From contig JARXAV010000162.1 of assembly GCA_029865665.1 (NCBI GenBank), positions 1 to 5,103 of the forward strand: a DNA stretch of 5,103 bases. Reading direction: 5' to 3'. This DNA comes from Flectobacillus sp. Its GTDB lineage: Bacteria > Bacteroidota > Bacteroidia > Cytophagales > Spirosomataceae. Made by a program: the position numbers and the translations under genes. The notes below the pieces were generated by a model. It was not told the origin of the DNA and ran no database searches. It was given only the letters and a program-made list of their open reading frames with translations. Of the stretch, positions 1 through 5,103 are shown piece after piece (the stretch's first letter is position 1; the number at the start of each line of letters is the position of its first letter).

Positions 1-3
1 GAT

Positions 4-1266
4 ATGAAGATTTTTAAAAACCTAACATTTTGGGTACTAACAGCCATTACTCTAGGCGTTTTATTGGGGCATTTTGCACCAGAAATAGCCCTTCAGCCCG
101 TGTTAGAGAAGCCCATAAAATTCAGTTTATATTTCTCTGAGTTTGAAATCAAAACCACCATCAGTGAGTTTTTGAGTACCATTTTTATCAGTATTGTGAA
201 ACTCTTTATTTGTCCCATTATTTTCTTGACCATCACAACGGGTATCATCTCGATGGGTGATTTAAAAAAGGTCGGAAAAGTAGGAGCGAAGGCCTTATTA
301 TATTTTGAAATTGTGACAACTTTAGCTCTTTTTATTGGAGTTTTAATGGCAAATTTGATTCGTCCTGGCGTTGGGGTTGTTACCTCTGAAATTAAAGGAG
401 GAGATATTTCAAAATATACGAAATCGGCACACGAATTTAGTTGGGTACAGTTTCTCTTAGACAATGCAACGCTACAAGTCCTGTTAGTGGCTATTACTTT
501 AGGTGTTGTATTGGCTAACAATCCGAATCGTCAACGGGTGGTTGATTTTCTAGCACCCATCTCCAAAAAAATCTTTTGGGCTTTGCACAAAGTGATGCTT
601 TTTGCTCCTGTAGGTGCTTTTGGAGGAATGGCTTATACGATTAGTAAATACGGTATTCATACGCTTTTGCCCTTGGGAAAATTAATGGTGACGGTTTACT
701 GTACGATGGGGGTATTTGTTTTTGTAGTCTTGTTTTTTATTCTAAGAACCTACAAAATTAGCTTGCCCAAGTTCCTGCGTTTTATTCGAGAAGAACTCCT
801 CATTGTATTGGGAACATCCTCTTCGGAAGCAGCCTTACCTTCGTTAATGGAAAAATTAGAACTCATGGGCTGTTCAAAATCGGTAGTTGGCTTGGTTGTT
901 CCTGCGGGATATTCTTTCAATTTGGATGGTACAACGATTTACCTTTCGATGGCGATTATCTTTTTGGCACAAGTATTCAACGTACATCTTGACTTACAAC
1001 AAATTCTAACCATCATCGGAATTTTGATGGTTACTTCAAAAGGAGCAGCAGGCGTTACGGGTAGTGGCTTTATCGTATTAGCTTCCACTTTAACAGCGAT
1101 TAAAGTCATTCCAGTAGAAGGATTAGCCCTGTTGTTGGGAGTTGACCGTTTTATGTCCGAAGCAAGAGCAATTACTAATTTTATAGGTAATGGCGTGGCT
1201 ACCATTTGGTTAGCCAACAACGAAGGAGAGTTTGACCGTGCTAAAATGGAGGAGGCCTTTCGTTAA
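4..1266 (+). CDS. dctA: C4-dicarboxylate symporter of the DctA/GltP (DAACS) family
   Basis: Inner-membrane secondary transporter that takes up succinate, fumarate or malate with cations. The 420 residues are a normal length for the family. Visible family signatures are the re-entrant-loop motif TSSSEAALP (271-279), GYSFNLDGTTIY (302-313), the second re-entrant loop SKGAAGVTGSGF (345-356) and DRFMSEARAITN (381-392) followed by GNG (395-397). Aligned by eye to the archaeal aspartate transporter GltPh, the residue that holds the substrate amino group (Asp394) is Ser385 here, while the carboxylate-binding Arg397 is kept as Arg388. That is the DctA pattern and argues for dicarboxylates rather than amino acids. 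GltPh Asp405, a sodium-site residue, is Asn396, as in proton-coupled bacterial members. The ATG at position 4 gives a typical N-terminus leading into the first membrane helix (about 8-26), but only three bases lie upstream, so the start cannot be fully checked. The malic enzyme gene downstream fits malate use. Ion coupling and exact substrate are inferred. Confidence 0.93.
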   Translation: MKIFKNLTFWVLTAITLGVLLGHFAPEIALQPVLEKPIKFSLYFSEFEIKTTISEFLSTIFISIVKLFICPIIFLTITTGIISMGDLKKVGKVGAKALLYFEIVTTLALFIGVLMANLIRPGVGVVTSEIKGGDISKYTKSAHEFSWVQFLLDNATLQVLLVAITLGVVLANNPNRQRVVDFLAPISKKIFWALHKVMLFAPVGAFGGMAYTISKYGIHTLLPLGKLMVTVYCTMGVFVFVVLFFILRTYKISLPKFLRFIREELLIVLGTSSSEAALPSLMEKLELMGCSKSVVGLVVPAGYSFNLDGTTIYLSMAIIFLAQVFNVHLDLQQILTIIGILMVTSKGAAGVTGSGFIVLASTLTAIKVIPVEGLALLLGVDRFMSEARAITNFIGNGVATIWLANNEGEFDRAKMEEAFR

Positions 1267-1367
1267 TTTTGAAAAGATGTGATTTAATGAAGATTTAGTA
1301 GTGCTTACTTTAATTGATTTGTAGCTAGAAGTTTAAAAAGTGCAATTTCAATAAAAGAATGTTTTTC

Positions 1368-1400
1368 TTTGGGATGTTAACTTTCACTTCCTATATTTCG
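1368..1400 (+). promoter_or_regulatory. Candidate Bacteroidota-type promoter for maeB
   Basis: TTTG at 1368-1371 is followed after 20 bp by TATATTTC at 1392-1399. This matches the Bacteroidota consensus (TTTG or TTG at about -33, TAnnTTTG at about -7) except for the last base of the -7 box. Transcription would start near 1405, giving a leader of about 65 nt before the maeB ATG. The site lies in a 203-bp gap with no convincing terminator after dctA, so maeB could be transcribed both from here and by readthrough. Assigned from consensus and spacing alone. Confidence 0.45.
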
Positions 1401-1402
1401 GG

Positions 1403-1421
1403 ACGCTAACACAATTGGCGT
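1403..1421 (+). other. Small hairpin in the maeB leader
   Basis: Positions 1403-1409 pair with 1415-1421 (ACGCTAA with TTGGCGT, six Watson-Crick pairs and one G-U) around the 5-base loop CACAA. It falls at or just after the predicted transcription start, where a 5' stem-loop can protect mRNA from decay. The stem is short and could be chance. The rest of the leader up to the ATG at 1470 is A/T-rich and has no Shine-Dalgarno sequence, as is usual in this phylum. Confidence 0.3.
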
Positions 1422-1469
1422 AAATTACTGGGTACATTAATTATATAAAAACATTTAAAATTTATTACA

Positions 1470-3743
1470 ATGGCACAAATTCCAATTCGTAAAGAGGACG
1501 CATTGCATTACCACGCAAAAGGTCGCCCTGGAAAAATTGAAGTAGTTCCGACCAAAGAAACAGAAACTCAGCGTGACCTTTCTTTAGCCTATTCACCAGG
1601 AGTTGCAGAACCATGTTTAGCAATTGCTGCCAATCCTGAAGACGTATATAAATATACGGCAAAAGGAAATTTAGTAGCTGTTATCTCGAATGGCTCTGCC
1701 GTTTTAGGACTAGGTAATATTGGGGCAGCCGCCGGTAAGCCCGTAATGGAAGGTAAAGGAGTTTTATTCAAAATTTTTGCTGACATTGATGTATTCGATA
1801 TTGAATTAGATACACAAAATGTCGAAGAAATTATCCGTACCGTAAAAATTCTTGAGCCTACTTTTGGTGGGGTCAACTTAGAAGACATTAAGTCGCCTGA
1901 GTGTTTTGAGATTGAGGAACGTTTACGCAAAGACTTAAACATTCCAATCATGCACGATGACCAACACGGTACAGCCATCATTTCGGGTGCTGCCTTGTTG
2001 AACGCCTTAGAAATTGTAGAAAAAGACATCGCCAACATTCAAATTGTCGTATCGGGAGCAGGAGCAGCAGCACTTTCTTGTGTGAAGTTGTACTTGTTGT
2101 TGGGGGCAAAATTGGAAAACATTTTGATGTTCGATAAAGACGGTCTTGTGCATGAAAGCCGTACGGATTTGAACAAATACGTTCAGCCTTTTGTCACTTC
2201 TCGTACAGGAATTACGACCCTTGCCGATGCGATGGTAGGAGCAGATGTATTCTTAGGGTTATCTGTTGGGAATATTGTATCGCAAGATATGATTCGTTCG
2301 ATGGCGAAAGATCCTGTGGTATTTGCAATGGCGAATCCAAACCCTGAAATTACTTACACGGATGCAGTGGCGGCTCGTGAAGACATCATTATGGCAACGG
2401 GTCGTTCCGATTTCCCTAATCAGGTGAATAACGTATTGGGTTTCCCGTATATTTTCAGAGGAGCGTTGGACGTACGTGCAACGGAAATTGACGAAAATAT
2501 GAAAATGGCAGCCGCAAAAGCTTTAGCAGAATTAGCTAAAAAGCCTGTGCCAGACATTGTGAACTTAGCGTATAACGAGAAAAATTTAACTTTTGGAAGA
2601 AATTACATCATTCCAAAACCTGTTGACCCACGTTTGATTACGACGGTTTCGGTGGCAGTTGCTCGTGCTGCAATGGAGTCTGGAATTGCTCAAAAACCAA
2701 TTACCGATTGGGATGCTTACGAACTAGAATTGAGTAAGCGTTTGGGCTTAGATAACCAATTGATGCAGTATATTTTCAACCAAGCAAAACGTGAACCTAA
2801 ACGGGTGGTTTTTGCGGATGCTGAAAATTTGAAAGTATTAAAAGCGGTTCAACAAGTAAAAGACGAAAAGATTTGTACGCCAATTTTATTGGGTGACATT
2901 GCTAAAATCAACGAATTGATTTCAGCTAACGGCTTGGATTTAGGAGAAATCGAAATGATTGATACTCGTTCTGCAGAAATTGCAGACCGTGTGAAACATT
3001 ATGGCGATTTATTCTTTGAAAAACGCAAGCGTAAAGGCTTGAATAAATACGAAGCACATAAGCAAATGCAGGTGCGTAGTTATTTTGCCTCGATGATGGT
3101 GGAAACGGGAGATGCTGATTGTGTGATTTCGGGCTTAACTCGTAACTATCCAGATGCTATTCGTCCTGCTTTACAAATTATTGGTAGAGAAGACGGCGTG
3201 AAAAAGGTGTCGGGTATGTACATTTTGATGACCAAAAAAGGGCCAATCTTCTTTTCGGATACAACGGTGAACTTTAACCCAAGTGTTGAGGACATTGTAG
3301 AAATTACCGAACTGACAGCCAAAGCCGTTGAACAGTTCAACTTGAAGCCAAGAATTGCTTTATTGACTTATTCTAACTTCGGAACTGCGGATGGTGAAGA
3401 TGCTGTGAAAATGCGTAAAGCGACGGAAATTCTACAAGCCAAACATCCTGAGATGGTTGTAGAAGGAGAAATGCAAGCTCACTTGGCATTCGATACGGAA
3501 TTGGTAAGCGAAAATTATCCGTTCTCGAAATTAGCGGAAGAAGGTGCTAATACCCTTATTTTCCCGAATCTTTCTGCGGCAAACATTGCATATAACTTAT
3601 TGAAAGAAACGAGTGAAATTGAGTATATCGGGCCAATTTTGTTAGGCTTACGCAAACCTGTGTATGTATTACAATTAGGTTCATCGGTACGAGAAATCGT
3701 GAATATGGTAGCGATTGCCGTAGTAGAAGCTCAAGAAAAATAA
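1470..3743 (+). CDS. maeB: NADP-dependent malic enzyme, MaeB type, with C-terminal phosphotransacetylase-like domain
   Basis: Cytoplasmic enzyme converting malate to pyruvate and CO2 while reducing NADP; it feeds pyruvate and NADPH to biosynthesis when C4 acids are the carbon source. At 757 residues it is full length for the MaeB class. The malic domain comes first: catalytic Tyr41 in AYSPGVAEPC, catalytic Lys96 in PVMEGKG, metal ligands Glu138 and Asp139 (NLEDI) and Asp164 (HDDQHGTAI). The dinucleotide-binding domain follows, with GAGAAA at 196-201, MANPNPEI at 287-294 and GRSDFPNQVNN at 311-321. The tail from about 430 resembles phosphotransacetylase (GLTRNYPDAIRPALQIIG at 555-572; GPILLGLRKP at 721-730). 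The true enzyme's catalytic Ser-Arg pair is Gln735-Leu736 here, so this domain is probably inactive and, as in known MaeB proteins, likely serves oligomerisation and acetyl-CoA control. The ATG at 1470 gives the usual N-terminus. NADP preference is inferred from the class. Confidence 0.95.
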   Translation: MAQIPIRKEDALHYHAKGRPGKIEVVPTKETETQRDLSLAYSPGVAEPCLAIAANPEDVYKYTAKGNLVAVISNGSAVLGLGNIGAAAGKPVMEGKGVLFKIFADIDVFDIELDTQNVEEIIRTVKILEPTFGGVNLEDIKSPECFEIEERLRKDLNIPIMHDDQHGTAIISGAALLNALEIVEKDIANIQIVVSGAGAAALSCVKLYLLLGAKLENILMFDKDGLVHESRTDLNKYVQPFVTSRTGITTLADAMVGADVFLGLSVGNIVSQDMIRSMAKDPVVFAMANPNPEITYTDAVAAREDIIMATGRSDFPNQVNNVLGFPYIFRGALDVRATEIDENMKMAAAKALAELAKKPVPDIVNLAYNEKNLTFGRNYIIPKPVDPRLITTVSVAVARAAMESGIAQKPITDWDAYELELSKRLGLDNQLMQYIFNQAKREPKRVVFADAENLKVLKAVQQVKDEKICTPILLGDIAKINELISANGLDLGEIEMIDTRSAEIADRVKHYGDLFFEKRKRKGLNKYEAHKQMQVRSYFASMMVETGDADCVISGLTRNYPDAIRPALQIIGREDGVKKVSGMYILMTKKGPIFFSDTTVNFNPSVEDIVEITELTAKAVEQFNLKPRIALLTYSNFGTADGEDAVKMRKATEILQAKHPEMVVEGEMQAHLAFDTELVSENYPFSKLAEEGANTLIFPNLSAANIAYNLLKETSEIEYIGPILLGLRKPVYVLQLGSSVREIVNMVAIAVVEAQEK

Positions 3744-3759
3744 GCAGATAATTAAGCGT

Positions 3760-3796
3760 AAAAATCCCCAATCGTCTCAGATGGTTGGGGATTTTT
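3760..3796. terminator. Strong intrinsic terminator after maeB, probably bidirectional
   Basis: Positions 3760-3776 pair with 3780-3796 in a 17-bp stem around the 3-base loop TCA. The core is TCCCCAA with TTGGGGA, flanked by five A and five T, so a U-run forms on the 3' side. It starts 17 bases after the maeB stop codon. The two inner G-U pairs form only in plus-strand RNA, but the outer 12 pairs are symmetric and also end in a U-run on the minus strand, so it can stop transcription of the convergent peroxidase gene too. Confidence 0.9.
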
Positions 3797-3995
3797 ATTT
3801 TACGTCCGTAAGCACTCGTTGATAAATAGTTTATGACATGTTTGTCTCAAGATATTGCATAAGCCATTAGATAATAGTGACTTACTGAAATATTTGAACA
3901 TTAAACTTTAAACTGACAACTACTTAGTAATTGAAACAAGTTAGTCCGAAGCTATCTCGAAAGCGAACGTGACTTAATTCACGCTATTAACTTAT

Positions 3996-4478
3996 CTACT
4001 TTATCAGTTTATGAATGTCGGCTTCTATCTCACTTGGTTTGACTGTAGGAGCAAATCTTTTTATAGGTTTTCCGTTACTATCAATCAAGAATTTAGTAAA
4101 ATTCCATTTGATGCTAGACCCAAACCAACCACCTAATTTACTTTTTAAATAGTTAAAAATCGGATGAGCGTCACTACCATTAACATCCACTTTAGCAAAC
4201 ATCGGAAACGTTACGCCATAATTCAACATACAACCTTCTTCGATTGACTTTTCATCGCCAGGTTCTTGCCCTCCAAATTGATTGCATGGAAAGCCTAGAA
4301 TAACAAAATTATCGTCTTTATACTTTTGATATAAAGCTTCTAATCCTTCAAACTGAGGCGTTAAGCCACATTTACTAGCTGTATTTACCACCAATATCGT
4401 TTTACCTTTGTAATCTTCCATTGGAATTTCCTTACCTTGAAGCGTTTTGGCACGTAGGCCATAAAAAGCTGAGTACAT
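3996..4478 (-). CDS. gpx: Glutathione peroxidase-family protein, probably thioredoxin-dependent
   Basis: Thiol peroxidase that reduces hydrogen peroxide and organic or lipid hydroperoxides. The 160-residue length is normal for bacterial members, with no signal peptide, so it is cytoplasmic. The thioredoxin fold carries the peroxidatic Cys37 in VNTASKCGLTPQ (a cysteine, not selenocysteine), Gln71 in FPCNQFGGQEPG (64-75), and Trp125-Asn126 in WNFTKFL, completing the catalytic tetrad. Cys83 (EEGCMLNYGVTFPMF) aligns with the resolving cysteine of plant-type enzymes: the spacings Cys37-Cys65-Cys83 (28 and 18) nearly match poplar Gpx5 (29 and 19). These are atypical 2-Cys enzymes recharged by thioredoxin rather than glutathione, so the family name may mislead. 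The ATG at 4476-4478 is preceded by an A/T-rich leader without Shine-Dalgarno; the stop is TAG. The gene stands alone, convergent with maeB, with its own promoter and a putative operator. Confidence 0.93.
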   Translation of the reverse strand: MYSAFYGLRAKTLQGKEIPMEDYKGKTILVVNTASKCGLTPQFEGLEALYQKYKDDNFVILGFPCNQFGGQEPGDEKSIEEGCMLNYGVTFPMFAKVDVNGSDAHPIFNYLKSKLGGWFGSSIKWNFTKFLIDSNGKPIKRFAPTVKPSEIEADIHKLIK

Positions 4479-4516
4479 ATCGTTTATTGGTTATCGTGTT
4501 ATAAATAATGATGGTA

Positions 4517-4524
4517 CAAATATA
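4517..4524 (-). promoter_or_regulatory. Candidate -7 box of the gpx promoter
   Basis: On the minus strand this reads TATATTTG, a perfect match to the Bacteroidota -7 consensus TAnnTTTG. It lies 38 bases upstream of the gpx start codon, giving a leader of about 30 nt. No TTG is found at the expected -33 distance; that place is occupied by a palindrome (4530-4549). In such A/T-rich sequence the match could be chance, but position and orientation fit. Confidence 0.5.
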
Positions 4525-4529
4525 TAAAA

Positions 4530-4549
4530 ATATATCGTATGCGATATAT
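4530..4549. promoter_or_regulatory. Palindromic putative operator upstream of gpx
   Basis: Two 8-bp arms, ATATATCG (4530-4537) and CGATATAT (4542-4549), are exact reverse complements around the centre TATG; only the pair 4538/4541 breaks full symmetry. The site begins 6 bp upstream of the gpx -7 box, so its centre is near -30 and a bound dimer would block RNA polymerase. This size and symmetry suit a dimeric winged-helix repressor. A peroxide-sensing MarR/OhrR-like regulator would make sense for a peroxidase gene, but no regulator gene is in the window and the family is a guess. Confidence 0.45.
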
Positions 4550-4582
4550 AATATTTTGTTTTATTTGAGTCCTTAATAGAAA

Positions 4583-4626
4583 ACATCCGCCCTCCATCAC
4601 AATGAAGTGACTTGAAGGGCGGATGT
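4583..4626 (-). terminator. Intrinsic terminator on the minus strand, upstream of gpx
   Basis: Positions 4583-4593 and 4616-4626 form a perfect 11-bp stem (ACATCCGCCCT with AGGGCGGATGT). Inside it, TCAC (4597-4600) can pair with GTGA (4607-4610) around a 6-base loop. On the minus strand the stem ends in a short U-run (TTTTC), whereas the plus strand continues AGAGGG, so it acts on minus-strand transcripts. It would end transcription arriving from the gene that stops at 4911 and insulate the gpx promoter, but it lies about 285 bases beyond that stop codon. Confidence 0.7.
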
Positions 4627-4630
4627 AGAG

Positions 4631-4652
4631 GGTAAACGAATTTTAATCCGTT
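4631..4652. repeat. Left arm of a 22-bp inverted repeat
   Basis: Begins GGTAAACG and ends AATCCGTT. It matches the reverse complement of 4885-4906 at 21 of 22 positions; the difference is A here (4639) against G. The arm is also an imperfect palindrome (AACGAAT and ATCCGTT around TTTA). It lies 4 bases from the terminator stem at 4583-4626. No flanking target-site duplication is evident. Confidence 0.8.
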
Positions 4653-4814
4653 CCTATTGAGTCAATCAAGTAGCTCGCTAGTAAGTAATCAGACACATTT
4701 ATTTTAAGAATCATATAGAAGTATGTCGAGTACAAATAATTGATTATAAATTGTTTTGTGAAACTATGTTTTCTATGTATTTATGTGGTTAAATATGTCG
4801 TGGTACTTAACTAA

Positions 4815-4832
4815 CTAAGCCATTCCACTTAG
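4815..4832. other. Minor hairpin beside a stronger one
   Basis: CTAAG (4815-4819) pairs with CTTAG (4828-4832) around an 8-base loop. The stem is weak alone, but it abuts the perfect hairpin at 4833-4852 without a gap, so the two could stack end to end in RNA. Confidence 0.3.
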
Positions 4833-4852
4833 CAGGTGAACTTATTCACCTG
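4833..4852. other. Perfect 8-bp hairpin inside the inverted-repeat region
   Basis: CAGGTGAA (4833-4840) is the exact reverse complement of TTCACCTG (4845-4852), with the 4-base loop CTTA (TAAG on the minus strand). No U-run follows on either strand, so it is not a terminator. It is the most stable local element between the two inverted-repeat arms. Confidence 0.6.
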
Positions 4853-4884
4853 TGTCGAGCATGTATCAACAGCTACCATCATTC

Positions 4885-4906
4885 AACGGATTAAAATCCG
4901 TTTACC
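4885..4906. repeat. Right arm of a 22-bp inverted repeat
   Basis: Begins AACGGATT and ends GTTTACC, matching the reverse complement of 4631-4652 at 21 of 22 positions. It contains a perfect palindrome, AACGGAT (4885-4891) and ATCCGTT (4896-4902) around TAAA, so it can fold alone or pair with the distant arm. It ends 4 bases from the stop codon of the neighbouring gene. Such a short palindrome with ATCCG arms resembles REP-like elements linked to REP-associated transposases, though no transposase is present here. Confidence 0.8.
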
Positions 4907-4910
4907 TAAA

Positions 4911-5103
4911 CTATTTCTGCTTAAAATTCTCTTTAATATCATCAACATCGTCCATGTCAGGGCCTTTCATTACCTTTTTCCAGTCGATGTTTCTGTGGTA
5001 TTTTTTCATGGCCTTTTCTACATCAAAAACCCTAGAGTCGTGCATTTCCATGTTGTAAGGACTAAAATCTGGTTTCGTAGTAAAAAAATCTTGTAATAAG
5101 GAA
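4911..5103 (-). CDS. C-terminal fragment of a protein, possibly alkaline phosphatase/phosphoesterase superfamily
   Basis: Only the last 63 codons are in the window; the gene enters from beyond the right edge and stops at TAG (4911-4913). The reading frame is fully open, codon use resembles the other genes, and the residues look protein-like: DFFTTKPDFSPYN near the visible start, then YHRNIDWKKVMKGPDMDD, and a charged tail ending in KENFKQK. The FTxKPDFxPY pattern recalls the C-terminal part of phosphoesterase proteins of the alkaline phosphatase fold, including those joined to a YncE-like beta-propeller, in which a metal-dependent hydrolase domain precedes this tail. No catalytic residue is visible, so the family is a memory-based guess. 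The gene would run towards gpx on the same strand, but a terminator (4583-4626) and 432 bases separate them, so they are probably not one operon. Confidence 0.7.
   Translation of the reverse strand, partial: SLLQDFFTTKPDFSPYNMEMHDSRVFDVEKAMKKYHRNIDWKKVMKGPDMDDVDDIKENFKQK

Larger units (their letters stand above)
4580..4910 (-). other. Long structured non-coding region: possible 3' UTR or small RNA
   Basis: This stretch between the stop codon at 4911 and the gpx promoter region carries no credible gene; the plus-strand open frames entering it from the right are antisense shadows of the gene at 4911-5103. Read as minus-strand RNA it would fold in order as follows: the arm at 4906-4885, hairpins at 4852-4833 and 4832-4815, an A/U-rich stretch to about 4655, the second arm at 4652-4631 closing a 22-bp long-range stem, then, 4 bases on, the terminator stem at 4626-4583. 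I see no promoter inside it, and I do not recognise it as tmRNA, RNase P RNA, SRP RNA or a known riboswitch. Function unknown; whether it is transcribed is inferred. Confidence 0.35.

Noticed and set aside
1354..1370. AAAGAA/TTCTTT hairpin after dctA as its terminator
   Set aside because: The 6-bp stem is nearly all A-U, it lies about 90 bases beyond the stop codon, and it overlaps the predicted maeB promoter.
1589..2038. Minus-strand open frame of 149 codons inside maeB
   Set aside because: It is a shadow of the strongly supported malic enzyme frame, with no recognisable protein features. The other antisense frames inside dctA and maeB were rejected for the same reason.
3968..3983. CGTGA/TCACG hairpin just downstream of the gpx stop as a terminator
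   Set aside because: The stem is only 5 bp and no U-run follows on the minus strand. The symmetric terminator at 3760-3796 is a better end for the gpx transcript.
3797..3995. Non-coding gap between the maeB terminator and gpx as a site for a small gene or RNA
   Set aside because: No credible reading frame or strong structure was found; only short weak hairpins. It looks like plain spacer between convergent genes.
4836..5096. Plus-strand open frames of 86 and 68 codons
   Set aside because: They lie antisense to the convincing minus-strand frame at 4911-5103, have low-complexity Phe/Ile/Leu-rich translations, and begin inside the hairpin region.

Overview
The window looks like ordinary chromosome of a Bacteroidota species, perhaps a Cytophagales relative; that lineage is inferred, not proven. 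The base composition is AT-rich. Genes start after A/T-rich leaders with no Shine-Dalgarno sequence, and matches to the Bacteroidota -7 box TAnnTTTG lie upstream of two genes. There are four protein-coding genes, the last one cut by the window edge. No rRNA, tRNA, CRISPR array or insertion sequence with a transposase is visible.

Left half (plus strand): a DctA-type C4-dicarboxylate symporter (4-1266), then a 203-bp gap with a probable promoter and a small leader hairpin, then a full-length MaeB-type malic enzyme (1470-3743) with a C-terminal phosphotransacetylase-like domain. Together they make a short route: uptake of malate, fumarate or succinate, then oxidative decarboxylation of malate to pyruvate with formation of NADPH. 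The MaeB tail domain has lost the Ser-Arg pair of true phosphotransacetylases, so it is probably structural or allosteric. A strong hairpin terminator (3760-3796), symmetric enough to work in both directions, ends this unit.

Middle: 3797-3995 is non-coding, with only weak hairpins. It is followed by a minus-strand glutathione peroxidase-family gene (3996-4478), convergent with maeB. Its cysteine pattern (Cys37, Cys65, Cys83) matches thioredoxin-dependent peroxidases. Upstream are a good TAnnTTTG box (4517-4524) and, just beyond it, a 20-bp near-perfect palindrome (4530-4549) placed where a repressor would block the promoter.

Right end: a minus-strand gene enters from beyond the window and stops at 4911. 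Only its last 63 residues are visible; they resemble the tail of alkaline-phosphatase/phosphoesterase-superfamily proteins. The 330 bases between its stop codon and its probable terminator (4583-4626) are the least ordinary part of the window. Two 22-bp inverted repeats (4631-4652 and 4885-4906) enclose 232 bp with further hairpins. In minus-strand RNA all 22 positions can pair, the single difference becoming a G-U wobble. This could be a structured 3' untranslated region, a 3'-derived small RNA, or a pair of REP-like palindromes of mobile origin. It is the best candidate here for something undescribed, but the evidence is structural only.
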